NCBI GenBank assembly: GCA_030523775.1
Contig: JAUNHW010000004.1
Coordinates: 75,714 to 139,713 of the forward strand
Direction of reading: 5' to 3'
DNA from: Akkermansia sp.
GTDB taxonomy: Bacteria > Verrucomicrobiota > Verrucomicrobiia > Verrucomicrobiales > Akkermansiaceae
DNA: 64,000 nt
Both the position numbers and the translations under genes were made by a program. The first letter of the stretch is position 1. Every line of letters begins with the position of its first letter. The notes under the pieces were generated by a model that made no database searches, was not told where the DNA came from, and worked only from the letters and a program-made list of their open reading frames with translations. This document shows positions 52,671 through 62,047 of the stretch, piece by piece.

Positions 52671-52699
52671 AATATACGCCATGCAGGGGGAAATGGCAA
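52671..52699 (-). promoter_or_regulatory. tRNA-Ser promoter
   Basis: Minus strand: TTGCCA (52694-52699), 17 bp, TATATT (52671-52676), 17 bases before the tRNA. Confidence 0.85.
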
Positions 52700-52742
52700 G
52701 CACAATTTTTGGACGCGGCAAAGAAAATGTGGCGGCTGTGCG

Positions 52743-52773
52743 AAAAAAGGCGCGCCCGGAGCGGGCGCGCCTT
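52743..52773 (-). terminator. tdh terminator
   Basis: 12-bp perfect stem AAGGCGCGCCCG/CGGGCGCGCCTT with a three-base loop, then a T-run on the minus strand, 20 bp past the tdh stop. Confidence 0.9.
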
Positions 52774-52792
52774 CATAAAACAGTACCCAATC

Positions 52793-53824
52793 CTACTTGG
52801 CCCAGGTGAGGATGACCTTGCCGGACTTGCCGGAGTTCATGGCATCGAAACCGTCCTTGAAGTCGGTGTAGTCCATGCGGTGTGTGATGATGGGGGAGAC
52901 ATCCAGGCCGGAGCGGATCATGGCGTCCATCTTCTGCCAGGTGGAGAACATCTCACGCCCGTAGATGCCCTTCATCTTGAGACCCTTCCAGACGAAGGTG
53001 TTCCAGTCGATTCCGGAGCCGCCGGGCTGGATGCCGAGCAGAGAGATGCGGCCGCCGTACATGGAGTGCTTGATGACATCCTGCAGGCAGGAGGGTGCGC
53101 CGCTCATCTCCAGGCACACGCCGTAGCCCTCGTCGATGCCGAGGTCCTTCTTGGCCTGGTCGATGGAGTCGCCGTCCTTGACGTTGACGGTGCGGTCCGC
53201 GCCCATCTTCTTGGCGAGACCGAGGCGGAAATCGGAGATGTCCGTGACGGTGACGCTCTTGGCACCGGCCTTCTTGCAGACGGCGGTGGCCATGGAGCCG
53301 ATGAGGCCCGCGCCGGTGATGAGCACGTCCTCACCCACGAGGTCCCAGGAGAGGGCGGTGTGGGTGGCGTTGCCGAGGGGGTCCAGGATGGAGGCAATCT
53401 CCATGGACATGTCCGGGTGAATGGGCACCACGTTGTTCTGGGGGATGGAAAGGTACTCCGCAAAGGCGCCGGGGCGGTTCACGCCCACGCCCTGGGTGTT
53501 GGGGCAGAGGTGGTACATGCCGCGGCGGCAGTTGTGGCAGTGGCCGCAGACGATGTGGCCCTCTCCGGAGACGACCTGTCCGGGCTTGTAGGCGGTGACG
53601 GCGGCGCCCACCTTCTCGATGATGCCGCAGTACTCGTGGCCCACGTGCATGCCCACGGGGATGGTCTGCTGGGCCCAGGGGTCCCAGTTCCAGATGTGCA
53701 TATCCGTGCCGCAAATGGCGGTCTTGTAAATCTTGATGAGAACATCATTAGGTCCGACTTCGGGCATGGGTACGTCCAGGAGTTCGAGCCCCTTGTCAGC
53801 CTTTGTTTTGACGAGAGCCTTCAT
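52793..53824 (-). CDS. tdh: L-threonine 3-dehydrogenase
   Basis: 343 aa from ATG 53824. Zinc medium-chain dehydrogenase that oxidises threonine to 2-amino-3-ketobutyrate. Catalytic zinc motif [15 protein letters not shown] and [10 protein letters not shown], structural zinc Cys in [18 protein letters not shown] motif GAGLIGSMA. The sequence agrees with Tdh throughout. An upstream in-frame extension is discarded because the promoter lies within it. Monocistronic with its own terminator. Confidence 0.96.
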   Translation of the reverse strand: MKALVKTKADKGLELLDVPMPEVGPNDVLIKIYKTAICGTDMHIWNWDPWAQQTIPVGMHVGHEYCGIIEKVGAAVTAYKPGQVVSGEGHIVCGHCHNCRRGMYHLCPNTQGVGVNRPGAFAEYLSIPQNNVVPIHPDMSMEIASILDPLGNATHTALSWDLVGEDVLITGAGLIGSMATAVCKKAGAKSVTVTDISDFRLGLAKKMGADRTVNVKDGDSIDQAKKDLGIDEGYGVCLEMSGAPSCLQDVIKHSMYGGRISLLGIQPGGSGIDWNTFVWKGLKMKGIYGREMFSTWQKMDAMIRSGLDVSPIITHRMDYTDFKDGFDAMNSGKSGKVILTWAK

Positions 53825-53833
53825 ATGGGAACT

Positions 53834-53861
53834 AGTATACGCCCCCGGGAGGGAAAGGCAA
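53834..53861 (-). promoter_or_regulatory. tdh promoter
   Basis: Minus strand: TTGCCT (53856-53861), 16 bp, TATACT (53834-53839), nine bases before the tdh ATG. Confidence 0.8.
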
Positions 53862-53910
53862 GGGAAATGTGCCGCCCGCCCCGCCCGATTCCCGTGAACG
53901 CATTTGCGGC

Positions 53911-53939
53911 TTGAAAAGAGCGGGGAATCTTGGTTCAAT
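53911..53939 (+). promoter_or_regulatory. yqeY-ispD operon promoter
   Basis: TTGAAA (53911-53916), 17 bp, TTCAAT (53934-53939), nine bases before ATG 53949. Confidence 0.65.
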
Positions 53940-53948
53940 GGGTGGGTT

Positions 53949-54404
53949 ATGGCTACCATTTACGAAGAAATCACGGAACAGATGAAAACCGCCATGCGCG
54001 GGAAGGACGCCGTGGCGCTCGGCGCGCTGCGCGGGCTGAAGACCGCCCTGCAGAATGCGCAGATTGCCAAGGGCAACGTGCACGACGAGCTGCCCGCGGA
54101 GGAGGTGATGACCGTTATCCGCAAGCAGATCAAGCAGCGTGAGGATTCCATTGCCATGTTCGAGCAGGCCGGCCGCGCGGATGCCGCCGACAAGGAGAAG
54201 GCGGAGATTGCCGTGCTGGCCGCGTTCCTGCCCAAGGAGATGGAGGAGGCGGAAATCCTGCCCATCCTGGAGGCGGTCATGGCGGAGCTGGGAGCCACCA
54301 CCAAGAAGGATATGGGCCGCGTGATGAAGGAGATGCAGGCACGCACGGAGGGCCGCGCCCCCGGCAAGGTGCTCTCCAAGCTCGTGGGTGCCAGGCTTTC
54401 CTGA
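53949..54404 (+). CDS. GatB/YqeY-domain protein
   Basis: 151 aa from ATG 53949. All-helical YqeY family: [49 protein letters not shown] and the closing [12 protein letters not shown], matching the tRNA-binding tail domain of GatB. Often annotated as tRNA-dependent amidotransferase-associated; function not established. First gene of the operon with ispD, nine bp downstream. Confidence 0.92.
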   Translation: MATIYEEITEQMKTAMRGKDAVALGALRGLKTALQNAQIAKGNVHDELPAEEVMTVIRKQIKQREDSIAMFEQAGRADAADKEKAEIAVLAAFLPKEMEEAEILPILEAVMAELGATTKKDMGRVMKEMQARTEGRAPGKVLSKLVGARLS

Positions 54405-54413
54405 TATGCCGCC

Positions 54414-55082
54414 ATGTTTTGCGCCGTTATCGTAGCCGCCGGAAGCGGACGCCGCGCCGGGTTCGACAAGCTGGCCGCCCTGCTGGACGGCGTGCCTGTG
54501 CTGCGCCGCAGCGTGGATGCCTTTGTGGCCGCGGGCTGTGATGCCGTGGTGGTGGTGTGCCCGCCGGAGCGGTGGGAGTCCACCGGGCTGGCATCTGCAA
54601 GCTTCCCCGTTCCCGTGACCCGCGTGGATGGCGGGGCGGAGCGCCAGGATTCCGTGGCGGCGGGCTTGCAGGCCCTGCCGCCGCAAACGCAGCTGGTGGC
54701 CGTGCACGACGGCGCGCGCCCGCTCATCACCGCAGAGGGCATCCGCCGCTGTGCGGAGGCCGCGCGGGAATGCGGCGCCGCCGCTTGCGCGCACCCCGTG
54801 GTGGACACGCTCAAGCGGGCGGACGAGCATGATTGCTCCCTGCCGGAGGCGGTGAGCCGCGAGCACCTGTGGGGCATGGAGACGCCGCAGGTTTTCAGGC
54901 TCACCCTGCTGCAGGAGGCCTACCGCACCGTGCGCGAGCGCGGGCTGGCGGTTACGGATGAGGTCTCCGCCGTGGAGGCCGCGGGCGTGCAGACGCGCCT
55001 GGTGCAGGTGGGGCCGAATATGAAAATCACCATGCCCGGTGATTTGGAGCTTGCGGAATTAATCTGGAAGCACCGCCCGTAA
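54414..55082 (+). CDS. ispD: 2-C-methyl-D-erythritol 4-phosphate cytidylyltransferase
   Basis: 222 aa. Couples MEP to CTP in the non-mevalonate isoprenoid pathway. It has the N-terminal AAGSGRRAGFDKLAALLDG, VHDGARPLIT, WGMETPQVFRLTLL and DEVSAVEAAG, and ends with the KITMPGDLELAE pattern of IspD. Its stop shares one base with the next start (TAATG). A separate ispF is not present here. Confidence 0.95.
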   Translation: MFCAVIVAAGSGRRAGFDKLAALLDGVPVLRRSVDAFVAAGCDAVVVVCPPERWESTGLASASFPVPVTRVDGGAERQDSVAAGLQALPPQTQLVAVHDGARPLITAEGIRRCAEAARECGAAACAHPVVDTLKRADEHDCSLPEAVSREHLWGMETPQVFRLTLLQEAYRTVRERGLAVTDEVSAVEAAGVQTRLVQVGPNMKITMPGDLELAELIWKHRP

Positions 55083-55840
55083 TGCCCGCCGCACCGCACA
55101 CGGAGCCACGCCCCGCGTGGGTTGTGGGCACAGGTTTTCTGGGAGCCGCGCTGCTGCGCGAGCTGCCGCATGCCATAGGCATAGACTGCGCCGCTCCCGC
55201 AGATGTTCGCGGAGATGCGGCGGATGCCGCCGTTCTGGCGCGGGCGGCGCAAACGCTTGCCCCGCAGCTGGTGTTTTGCTGCACCGCCACGCATGGCGGG
55301 GATGCCGCCGCCTACCGCCACGCATACGCGGATGTGGTTTCCGCGCTGCCGCCGGGTGCGCGCGTGGTGTTCTGCTCATCCACCTCTGTGGAGCACGCGG
55401 ACGGTGAGCGCCAGCGGATTCTGCGCGCGGCGGAGGATGCCGTGCTGGCGCGCGGCGGCGTGGTGGCGCGTTTGGCCCCGCTGTACGGGCCGGGCCGCTG
55501 CGAGCTGCTGCGCCGCCACCTGGCCGGCGAACCCAGGCTGGCGGGTGAGGGCGCGCGCGTGCTGAACTACCTTCACGTGCAGGATGCCGTGGATGCCCTG
55601 CTGCTGCTGGCCGCGCGCGGGGAATCCCGCTGCTACACCGTGTGCGGGGAAAGCTTTTCCAAGGCGGAGGCGTACGCCCTGCTGGAACGCCTCACCGGCG
55701 TGCCCGCCGCACATGCAGATACCGCACCCTCCCCCCGCGGCTGCGGTGGCGCGGCTGCGGACACCGCAGCCATCCGTGCGCTCGGATGGCAGCCCGCGCA
55801 CTCCTTTGCGGATTTCGTGACCGATGCCTGCCATGCGTGA
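55082..55840 (+). CDS. NAD(P)-dependent epimerase-like protein
   Basis: 252 aa extended-SDR-like protein. Glycine motif WVVGTGFLGAALLREL (GxGxxG), a VVFCSSTSVE strand with the catalytic Ser region, and LAPLYGPGRCELLRR followed by NYLHVQDAVDALLLL, as in sugar epimerases. The usual YxxxK is not evident (position taken by RQRILRAAED), resembling the YeeZ-like subgroup. The reaction is unknown. Sits in the ispD operon and overlaps the next gene. Confidence 0.8.
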   Translation: MPAAPHTEPRPAWVVGTGFLGAALLRELPHAIGIDCAAPADVRGDAADAAVLARAAQTLAPQLVFCCTATHGGDAAAYRHAYADVVSALPPGARVVFCSSTSVEHADGERQRILRAAEDAVLARGGVVARLAPLYGPGRCELLRRHLAGEPRLAGEGARVLNYLHVQDAVDALLLLAARGESRCYTVCGESFSKAEAYALLERLTGVPAAHADTAPSPRGCGGAAADTAAIRALGWQPAHSFADFVTDACHA

Positions 55841-56630
55841 CGACCTCTACCAGCTCCTGGATGCCCACCCCACCGCCACGCAGGAGGAACTGAAGGCCGC
55901 CTACCGCCGCCAGGCCAAGAAGTACCACCCCGACCACAACGCAGGCAATCCCGCCGCGGAGGAGCGTTTCAAGGACATCGTGGAGGCCTACCGCATTCTG
56001 GGCGACCCCGCGGAGCGCGAGCTCTACGATGCCGAGTGCGAGCGCGACCGCCGGTACGCGGGCGCGCCGGAGCTGGCCGCCATGCGCCGCCATATCCGCG
56101 TTTCCGCGCGCCACGGGCGCGAGCGGCGCGAGAAACGCGGCTCCAACAGGCGGCGCGATGACCGCGAACCCTCCTACGCGCGGCGGCCCCGCCTGTTTTT
56201 CATCGGCCGCAACCGCAAGGTGAGCCTGTGGCACCTGCTGGCCTTCTATGCCGTTGCCCTGGCGCTGTTCATCCCCGCCGTCACCAAGTCGTGCCGTGTG
56301 GCGGAGCGTGAGCTGGCGCGGGCGGACTCCACCGCGGAATGCTCGCTCGCGCCGGAGGAAATCAAGGCGCGCGCGCTGGATGCCGTGGCAGAGCTGCGCC
56401 GGCGGGCGGAGCAGGGGGACACGGAGGCGCAGGTCAAGCTCGGCCTCGTTCTCTATGCTGGCCTGGGCGGTGTGGATGCCGACCGCGCCGCCGCCCGCGA
56501 ATGGTGGCGCAAGGCCGCGGAAAGCGGCCATCCCAAGGCCGTGGAGTATCTGCAGAAATACACTAGCACCGCACCCCCGCCGGAGTACGACCCCCATGCG
56601 GAGGTTATCCGCGCCGCCCAGCCGGAATGA
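55824..56630 (+). CDS. DnaJ-domain protein with Sel1 repeat
   Basis: 268 aa; starts at ATG 55824 or 55833, both inside the upstream gene. Residues ~5-70 are a J-domain with the HPD triad in KKYHPDHNAGNP. A basic region follows, then one membrane helix (LLAFYAVALALFIPAV, ~140-158), then a Sel1 repeat (GDTEAQVKLGLVLYAGLGG, WWRKAAESGHPKAVEYL). The J-domain would recruit DnaK at the inner membrane, with the Sel1 part on the other side. No client is indicated by the neighbours. Confidence 0.87.
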   Translation: MPAMRDDLYQLLDAHPTATQEELKAAYRRQAKKYHPDHNAGNPAAEERFKDIVEAYRILGDPAERELYDAECERDRRYAGAPELAAMRRHIRVSARHGRERREKRGSNRRRDDREPSYARRPRLFFIGRNRKVSLWHLLAFYAVALALFIPAVTKSCRVAERELARADSTAECSLAPEEIKARALDAVAELRRRAEQGDTEAQVKLGLVLYAGLGGVDADRAAAREWWRKAAESGHPKAVEYLQKYTSTAPPPEYDPHAEVIRAAQPE

Positions 56631-56633
56631 CCG

Positions 56634-56837
56634 CGCTGCGCAGCAGTGCGGTTTGCCCCGAAGGGGTGAGGAGCCGAGAGGCGGCTCCGAATCAAGCCCC
56701 GTGGGGCGGTGCCGAAGCAATTTGGGAAATTAGCGCGCCTTACTTTGCAAATAGTACATAGTACATAGCCCGCCTCGGCGAAGCCTTGGCGGAGACGGGT
56801 ACATAGTAAATCCCATGGCGGGGCGGCAACACGCTCC
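56634..56837. repeat. Dispersed hairpin repeats, copy B and inverted 119-bp-unit relative
   Basis: 56742-56837 is the 96-bp partner of 52425-52520 and ends exactly at the stop codon of the 56838 gene. 56634-56700, read on the minus strand, is a diverged version of the unit repeated at 7861-8098 (GATTCGGAGCCGCC... CACCCCTTCGGGG...). Confidence 0.8.
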
Positions 56838-57404
56838 CTATGACGCCTTGGGGTGCTTGGTTGCCTTGGCGGGCTTGCGCTTTCTGCGGCGCGCCTTGCG
56901 CTTGGGTTTGCGGGCGCGCATCATCTCGTTCTGGATGAGCATGAGCGCAAACATGGAGGCGCCGTCCACCTTCACGGCGGAGGCCTCCGAAACGGAGCCC
57001 GCCATCTGGATGAGCTTTTGGATGAAGGTGGTGTACTCGTCCTCGTCCAGCGCAATCTCCGCCTCGTCCATGAGGGAGAGGAACTTGGTGAGCGAGCGGT
57101 AGAATGCCAGCCAGTTGCCGCCCGGTCCCACGGGCAGGCTCGCCATCAAGGTGTCCGGCAGGGAGTTGAGCGCCTTTTCCAGCCGCTTGAGCCGGGCCTT
57201 GCGCGCCAGGCTGTTCTCCTGGCTCGCCGCCGCCTCCAACAGGTAGCGCGCATGCGTCTCGAACTCGCCGTAGGCGTGCAGGGTGTCCACGGGAACATGC
57301 CCCGGCTGCGGCGCGGTGCCGCCGCGCGCAGCCGCCTGCTCGAACAGGCGCTCCAGCACCAGCAGCCGCCCCTTCGCCGTCAGCTTTTCCCTTTCAAAAA
57401 ACAT
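56838..57404 (-). CDS. Helical protein with basic tail, unknown
   Basis: 188 aa from ATG 57404, eight bases after TAGAAT of a clear promoter. The larger frame upstream is rejected. Mostly helical, no signal peptide: EREKLTAKGRLLVLERLFEQ, KARLKRLEKALNSLPDTL, an acidic LDEDEYTTFIQKL, then a histone-like tail KPKRKARRRKRKPAKATK. The tail suggests nucleic-acid binding; otherwise no family recognised. A 96-bp hairpin repeat forms its 3' flank. Confidence 0.7.
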   Translation of the reverse strand: MFFEREKLTAKGRLLVLERLFEQAAARGGTAPQPGHVPVDTLHAYGEFETHARYLLEAAASQENSLARKARLKRLEKALNSLPDTLMASLPVGPGGNWLAFYRSLTKFLSLMDEAEIALDEDEYTTFIQKLIQMAGSVSEASAVKVDGASMFALMLIQNEMMRARKPKRKARRRKRKPAKATKHPKAS

Positions 57405-57412
57405 CTGCCGCC

Positions 57413-57441
57413 ATTCTAGCAACTCCCGCGCCCGTAGGCAA
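57413..57441 (-). promoter_or_regulatory. Promoter of basic-tail gene
   Basis: Minus strand: TTGCCT (57436-57441), 17 bp, TAGAAT (57413-57418). Confidence 0.8.
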
Positions 57442-57544
57442 CGCCAAATTTGCAGCGCCGGCGGGGCGCATGTGTCCCAATGGTTGAGAAAGGCAAATCT
57501 ACACCGCCGGAGGCGGCGGTAGTTGCGCCCGCCGCCGTTTCCGC

Positions 57545-58702
57545 TCAGAATGAGAACACTGCCTGCACGCCCCACAGGGTCTCGTCGCGGGTGTCGTTGC
57601 GGTAGGCGGGGTTGTGGATGTACTGGAAGTGCGGCTTGAGCTTGAACCAGTCCGTGAGCTGCAGGCAGTAGGTGATTTCCAGCGCCTGCTCGCGCGGGTG
57701 GTCGGTTTTCGGGGCGCCCTTGAACACGCCCCATGCGATGCCCAGGAAATCATCCTCGCGCTCCGGGATGAGATACAGGCGCGCACCCAGGGAGAGGTCG
57801 AAGCAGTTGCAATCCTCCGTTTGCTTCATGGCCGCCCCTGTGCGCAGGAAAAACTCGGCCCGGTCGCAGGGCGCGGCCTCCACGCTGGCGCAGAGGCCGC
57901 CGTTGGTGTCCGCGTGCGTGTGCTTCAGGAACGGGTTGAAGCGCAGGGCGCACGCGCCGTCTGCAAAATCGTGCCTGTACTCGCCCATCAGGGCGTAGCC
58001 ATCGATACTCCGCGAGTGGAACGGGTTGTAGCCGGCCTCGCACCCGCAGCGGGTGAAGGCCAGCGTGGCGGCGTCTTTCCCTGTGAACTGCCATTGCACC
58101 ATGGCGGCCAGGTTGGCCTCCTGGAGCGGCAGCACGGTGCTGTTGGTAAATCCGCTGTTGGTAAAGCTGCAGTAGGTGCAGTTGGCAATGGAGACGGCAT
58201 CCAGGTAGTTGGTGAAGTTGAGCATGCCGGCGGTGATGCACACGCGCCTGTGCGCCAGGTACTGCATGATTCCCAGCTCCGGGACGACACCCTTGTGCGG
58301 TCCGCGTGCATCTGCATGCGGGCTGGCCGCGGAGCCGTAGCCATCCGCGAAGTAGCGGGACTCTTTCGCGCTGGAGCGGTCCAGCCCCCACGCACCGTCG
58401 AACTCCGCCAGCAGCCAGGTGCCGCCGTGGGTGTCGTTGCGCAGGATTCTCTGGTTGGCGAGCACGCGCAGGAACAAGTTGTTGCTGCGGGAACAGGTTT
58501 CTGGCATGGCGCGGTGCGTGTGCCAGAATCCGTATGCGGCATCCACCATCCACAGCGTGCCGTATTGCTCCGCCGCCTTTTTCTTGAAGGCGGGGGCGTT
58601 CTCTGCGGGATTGAGCAGGTTGTTGTCTATCAGGATATCGCCGCCCCATACGGGGGATATGAGAGCAGCAGCCGTTGCTATAATCGCGGTTGTCGTTTTC
58701 AT
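57545..58702 (-). CDS. OprB-like outer-membrane porin
   Basis: 385 aa. Signal peptide MKTTTAIIATAAALISPVWG. The rest alternates in beta-barrel fashion and ends in VQAVFSF, the terminal Phe expected by the BAM complex. Segments such as WLLAEFDGAWGLDRSSA, QYLAHRRVCITAGMLNFTNY and DHPREQALEITYCLQLTDWFKLKPHFQYI match carbohydrate-selective OprB porins. It lies 13 bp after the Cys-rich gene of the feo operon, so iron rather than sugar uptake is worth considering. Confidence 0.8.
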   Translation of the reverse strand: MKTTTAIIATAAALISPVWGGDILIDNNLLNPAENAPAFKKKAAEQYGTLWMVDAAYGFWHTHRAMPETCSRSNNLFLRVLANQRILRNDTHGGTWLLAEFDGAWGLDRSSAKESRYFADGYGSAASPHADARGPHKGVVPELGIMQYLAHRRVCITAGMLNFTNYLDAVSIANCTYCSFTNSGFTNSTVLPLQEANLAAMVQWQFTGKDAATLAFTRCGCEAGYNPFHSRSIDGYALMGEYRHDFADGACALRFNPFLKHTHADTNGGLCASVEAAPCDRAEFFLRTGAAMKQTEDCNCFDLSLGARLYLIPEREDDFLGIAWGVFKGAPKTDHPREQALEITYCLQLTDWFKLKPHFQYIHNPAYRNDTRDETLWGVQAVFSF

Positions 58703-58715
58703 GTCGGGAAAGGTA

Positions 58716-58844
58716 TTATTTCCTCTTTCGGCACTTGGGGCAGTCTCCGCCGCAGCCGCCGCACTTGCCGCCGCCCTTCAGGCTGAAGTACAGCGCAAAG
58801 CCGCCGGCAACGAGCAGCAGGACGATGAGGATGAGGTCATTCAT
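58716..58844 (-). CDS. FeoB-associated Cys-rich membrane protein
   Basis: 42 aa. One membrane helix ([20 protein letters not shown]) then a cytoplasmic or periplasmic tail with four Cys: [16 protein letters not shown]. This fits the short FeoB-associated Cys-rich family, thought to help FeoB or bind iron. It overlaps the feoB 3' end by 8 bp, supporting translation coupling. Confidence 0.87.
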   Translation of the reverse strand: MNDLILIVLLLVAGGFALYFSLKGGGKCGGCGGDCPKCRKRK

Positions 58845-61494
58845 GGCGGTACCGGTTGGGACGGAAGACGAGGTACACCAGCCCACCCGCCAGGAGGCAT
58901 GCGAAGAACTGCCCGCTGCGGAACACGCCCAGCTCCGCCCACTTGCCCAGCTGGTTCACCAGGAACGCCACCATGTACGCCCAGGCGGTCATGAATCCCA
59001 CCGCCAGCAGGGTCCAGCGGGAGCTGTGCATCTCCCGCCGTATCGCGGCGCAAGCCGCCACGCACGGCGCACACAGCAGGTTGAACAGCATGAACGAGAG
59101 CGCCGCCGCCCGCGTGCCGAACAACCCCGCGCCGCGGATGGCGCGGGCGATGCCGTTGGCCTCCTCACCTCCGTTGTCGTCCGCGGGAGCCGCCTGCGGT
59201 GCGGGTGCGGCGGGAACATCCATGTGCGGGTGTTCGTGGAGCCACCTGTGCCAGAGGGCGATGGTGGGTGCGGTGAAGGCATTGAGGCGCGGCAGGTCGC
59301 TCGTGCGGGGCAGGGTGGTCGTCTCATCGTCCATGGCGGAGCCGTAGAGCACGCCCAGGGTGCCCACCACGTTTTCCTTGGCGATGATGCCGCTGATGGT
59401 GGCCACGGCAGGCCGCCAATCCCCCCAGCCGAGCGGGGAGAAGACGGGGGCGAAGTTGCGGCCGGCATCCGCGAGCATGCTCTGCTCCACGGCGGGCTTG
59501 TTGTGCGCGGTGTCCAGGAAGCGCATGTCCCAGCTGTAGTTGCTGGCGAACCAGATGAGGGCGGAGGCGAGAAAGATGATGGTGCCGGCCTTTTTCACGA
59601 ATTCCCGGCAGCGCTCCATGGCGCGGGTGTTGATGCTGCCGCCGCTTGGGCGGTGGTAGGCGGGCAGCTCCATCACAAAGGGGGTGTATCCCCCCGCGAA
59701 CATGTGCGTCTTGCGCAGGATGAGCCCGCCCAGAATCACGGAGCCGATGCCCGCAAAGTACGCCAGCGTGGCGATGGTGGCATCCTGCCCCAGCACCGCG
59801 CCGAACAGCGTGATGAGCGGCAGCTTGGCGCTGCACGGGATGAACGTGGTGAGCATCACCGTCATGCGCCGGTCCTTGTCGTTCTCTATGGTGCGGGATG
59901 CCATGATGCCCGGCACGCCGCAGCCCATGGCCACCATGAGCGGGATGAAGGATTTGCCGGAAAGACCGATGAGGCGGAAGATGCGGTCCATCATGAACGC
60001 CACGCGCGCCATGTACCCGCAGTCCTCCAGCAGGGAGAGCAGCAGGAACAGCACGGCCATCTGCGGCAGGAAGCCCAGCACCGCGCCCACGCCCGCCACA
60101 ATGCCGTCCGTCACCAGGGCCACCAGCTGCGGGCTGCAGTTCATCTGCAGCGTGCCCAGCATGCCGGTGCCGAAGGCGACCGCGCCCAGCGCCGCCAGCC
60201 ACATGGCGTATTCCGCGCGCCCCGCGCGCCCCGTGGTGCGCAGCGGGTGCCACCCGAAGCGCGGCGGCACCGCGCCGAAACGGTTGGCGCGCGCGTTTCC
60301 CCGCCGCAGCAGGCAGAGCAGCAGCAACCCGGCGTTGGCGGCATACAGCACCCACATGATGCCCGTGTGCAGCGCTTGCGGCAGATGCGGGCACATGTGC
60401 TCCAGCAGGAAGGGGGCAATAGCCAAATACAGCCAGGAGCCGCCCAGGCCCATATCATGCAGGCGGCGCAGGGTGGCCGGGAACACCAGGCACATGGCCA
60501 GGATGCTGCTGAGCATCACCATGCATTCCGGCTGCGCGGGCGCATTGCCGATGAAGCCGTGCAGCCAGCCCAGCACCACCGGGCCGAAAACCACATCGCC
60601 CGCCCAGTCTGTGCCCCACTTGCCCACGGTGTTGATGGAAAGGTAGTAGATGCACCACATCACCAGCGCAAAGATGCCGATGCCCAGAAAGCGGTGCGTG
60701 ACCACGCGGTCAATCTTGGCGGTGAACGCGCTCGGCTCGCCCGTGTGCTCCACCGCGCGGGGGATGATGCCCAGTATGGCATCATACCGCCCGCCCGCGA
60801 TGATGGAGGCGATGTCGTCCCCCAGCTCCGTCTCCACGTCCTCCCGCAGGTGGTCCAGCAGGTGGCAGATGTGGTGGCTGTGCTCCGGGATGAGCGCGCT
60901 GTCGTTCTCCAGCAGCTTCACGGCTTCCCAGCGCGTGCAGGGGTGCTCCTCTATAATGCGTTCCAGCGCGCGCTCCACGGCGGGCGGGAAGGGGAGCGGT
61001 TTCCCTGCGGGCGGTGCTGATTCTCCGCCTATGAGGGCGCGCAGCTCCTGCAGCCCCTTGCGGTGCAGGGCGCTCACCTCCAGCACGGGGCAGCCCAGCG
61101 CCTCCCCAAGCGCCGCGGTGTCGATACGCAGGCGCCGCCGCTCCAAGAGGTCCGTCATGTTGAGTGCAATCACCACCGGCAGCCCGGTTTCCAGCAGCTG
61201 GCTGGTGAGATACAGGTTGCGCTCCAGGTTGGTGGCGTCCACCACGTTCACCACCAGGTCCGGCCGCTCCTCCAGCAGGTGGCGGCGCGCCACCACTTCC
61301 TCCGGCGTGTACGGGGAGAGCGAGTAGATGCCGGGAAGGTCGATGATTTCCACGTCCTCCCGCCCGCGCAGGCGCCCGCCCTTGCGCTCCACGGTGACGC
61401 CGGGCCAGTTGCCCACGTATTGGTTTGCCCCGGTCAGCTCGTTGAAGAGTGAGGTCTTGCCGCTGTTCGGGTTTCCTGCCAGTGCCACCCTCAT
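58837..61494 (-). CDS. feoB: Ferrous iron transporter FeoB
   Basis: 885 aa. N-terminal G-domain with G1 GNPNSGKTS (7-15), [15 protein letters not shown] (G3) and NMTD (G4), followed by the helical GDI-like domain. The membrane part has about a dozen helices with the Gate motifs [15 protein letters not shown] and the Cys-containing [14 protein letters not shown]. There is an extra hydrophobic insert (~330-440) longer than in E. coli FeoB. Imports Fe(II). Its ATG overlaps the feoA stop. Confidence 0.96.
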   Translation of the reverse strand: MRVALAGNPNSGKTSLFNELTGANQYVGNWPGVTVERKGGRLRGREDVEIIDLPGIYSLSPYTPEEVVARRHLLEERPDLVVNVVDATNLERNLYLTSQLLETGLPVVIALNMTDLLERRRLRIDTAALGEALGCPVLEVSALHRKGLQELRALIGGESAPPAGKPLPFPPAVERALERIIEEHPCTRWEAVKLLENDSALIPEHSHHICHLLDHLREDVETELGDDIASIIAGGRYDAILGIIPRAVEHTGEPSAFTAKIDRVVTHRFLGIGIFALVMWCIYYLSINTVGKWGTDWAGDVVFGPVVLGWLHGFIGNAPAQPECMVMLSSILAMCLVFPATLRRLHDMGLGGSWLYLAIAPFLLEHMCPHLPQALHTGIMWVLYAANAGLLLLCLLRRGNARANRFGAVPPRFGWHPLRTTGRAGRAEYAMWLAALGAVAFGTGMLGTLQMNCSPQLVALVTDGIVAGVGAVLGFLPQMAVLFLLLSLLEDCGYMARVAFMMDRIFRLIGLSGKSFIPLMVAMGCGVPGIMASRTIENDKDRRMTVMLTTFIPCSAKLPLITLFGAVLGQDATIATLAYFAGIGSVILGGLILRKTHMFAGGYTPFVMELPAYHRPSGGSINTRAMERCREFVKKAGTIIFLASALIWFASNYSWDMRFLDTAHNKPAVEQSMLADAGRNFAPVFSPLGWGDWRPAVATISGIIAKENVVGTLGVLYGSAMDDETTTLPRTSDLPRLNAFTAPTIALWHRWLHEHPHMDVPAAPAPQAAPADDNGGEEANGIARAIRGAGLFGTRAAALSFMLFNLLCAPCVAACAAIRREMHSSRWTLLAVGFMTAWAYMVAFLVNQLGKWAELGVFRSGQFFACLLAGGLVYLVFRPNRYRHE

Positions 61495-61730
61495 GATACC
61501 TCAATGCATGCAGCCTCTGCCTTGCGCAGCGAGAGCACATACCCCCGCACGCTGATTTCCAGCGGGTCGCCCAGCGGCGCCATACGCCGCACGCTCACCT
61601 CCGCTCCCCGCGTGAGCCCCATGTCCAGTATCCGCTGCCGCAGCGGCCCCGCGCCGTTCACGTGCGCCACCCGCACCGGCTCGCCCACTTTCACCTGGTT
61701 CAACGTCCTTCCTGTCGCTTTCTCTGCCAT
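61491..61730 (-). CDS. feoA: FeoA iron transport accessory protein
   Basis: 79 aa from ATG 61730, preceded by AAGGAAAG. SH3-like FeoA core: [34 protein letters not shown] and [22 protein letters not shown]. Assists FeoB in Fe(II) uptake. The start is upheld by the promoter at 61752-61780, whose start site lies ~15 bases upstream. Confidence 0.94.
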   Translation of the reverse strand: MAEKATGRTLNQVKVGEPVRVAHVNGAGPLRQRILDMGLTRGAEVSVRRMAPLGDPLEISVRGYVLSLRKAEAACIEVS

Positions 61731-61751
61731 GGCTTTCCTTGTTCGCAATGA

Positions 61752-61808
61752 ATGTTAGCCCAGACAAACATTTTGGTCAAGCGCAAAAGTTAGTCATGAC
61801 TAACTTTT
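61752..61808 (-). promoter_or_regulatory. feo promoter with 24-bp palindrome
   Basis: Minus strand: TTGACC (61775-61780), 17 bp, TAACAT (61752-61757). Four bases upstream of the -35 lies a perfect 24-bp palindrome (61785-61808; half AAAAGTTAGTCA). The GTTAG/CTAAC arms resemble metal-repressor boxes of the DtxR/MntR type more than Fur boxes. Confidence 0.8.
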
Positions 61809-61830
61809 CTCCGCGGCAAGCTGAAAACGC

Positions 61831-61859
61831 TTGCCAGAAAGGGGAACGTGCGGTAGGAT
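61831..61859 (+). promoter_or_regulatory. tRNA-Arg promoter
   Basis: TTGCCA (61831-61836), 17 bp, TAGGAT (61854-61859), 13 bases before the tRNA. Confidence 0.8.
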
Positions 61860-61872
61860 AGGCGCGTTTCCT

Positions 61873-61946
61873 GCTCCGGTAGCTCAGCTGGATAGAGCAC
61901 GAGCCTTCTAAGCTTGGGGTCCCGCGTTCGAGTCGCGGCCGGAGCG
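61873..61946 (+). tRNA. tRNA-Arg (TCT)
   Basis: 74 nt: acceptor GCTCCGG/CCGGAGC, D-arm AGCTCAGCTGGATAGAGC, anticodon loop CTTCTAA (anticodon TCT), T-arm with GTTCGAGTC, discriminator G as usual for Arg. CCA not encoded. Confidence 0.96.
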
Positions 61947-61952
61947 CTCGCA

Positions 61953-61980
61953 CAGGCGCACCCCGCACGGGTTGCGCCTG
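61953..61980 (+). terminator. tRNA-Arg terminator
   Basis: CAGGCGCA / TGCGCCTG 8-bp stem with an inner CCCG/CGGG pair, followed by only a weak GTTATTAT tract. Confidence 0.65.
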
Positions 61981-62008
61981 GTTATTATACCTGTTCAGCC
62001 GAAAACCC

Positions 62009-62038
62009 TTGACCGGGCGGGAAGCAATGGGGTAGAAT
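62009..62038 (+). promoter_or_regulatory. Promoter of lipoprotein gene
   Basis: TTGACC (62009-62014), 18 bp, TAGAAT (62033-62038), nine bases before ATG 62048. Confidence 0.7.
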
Positions 62039-62047
62039 GCCAGAACC

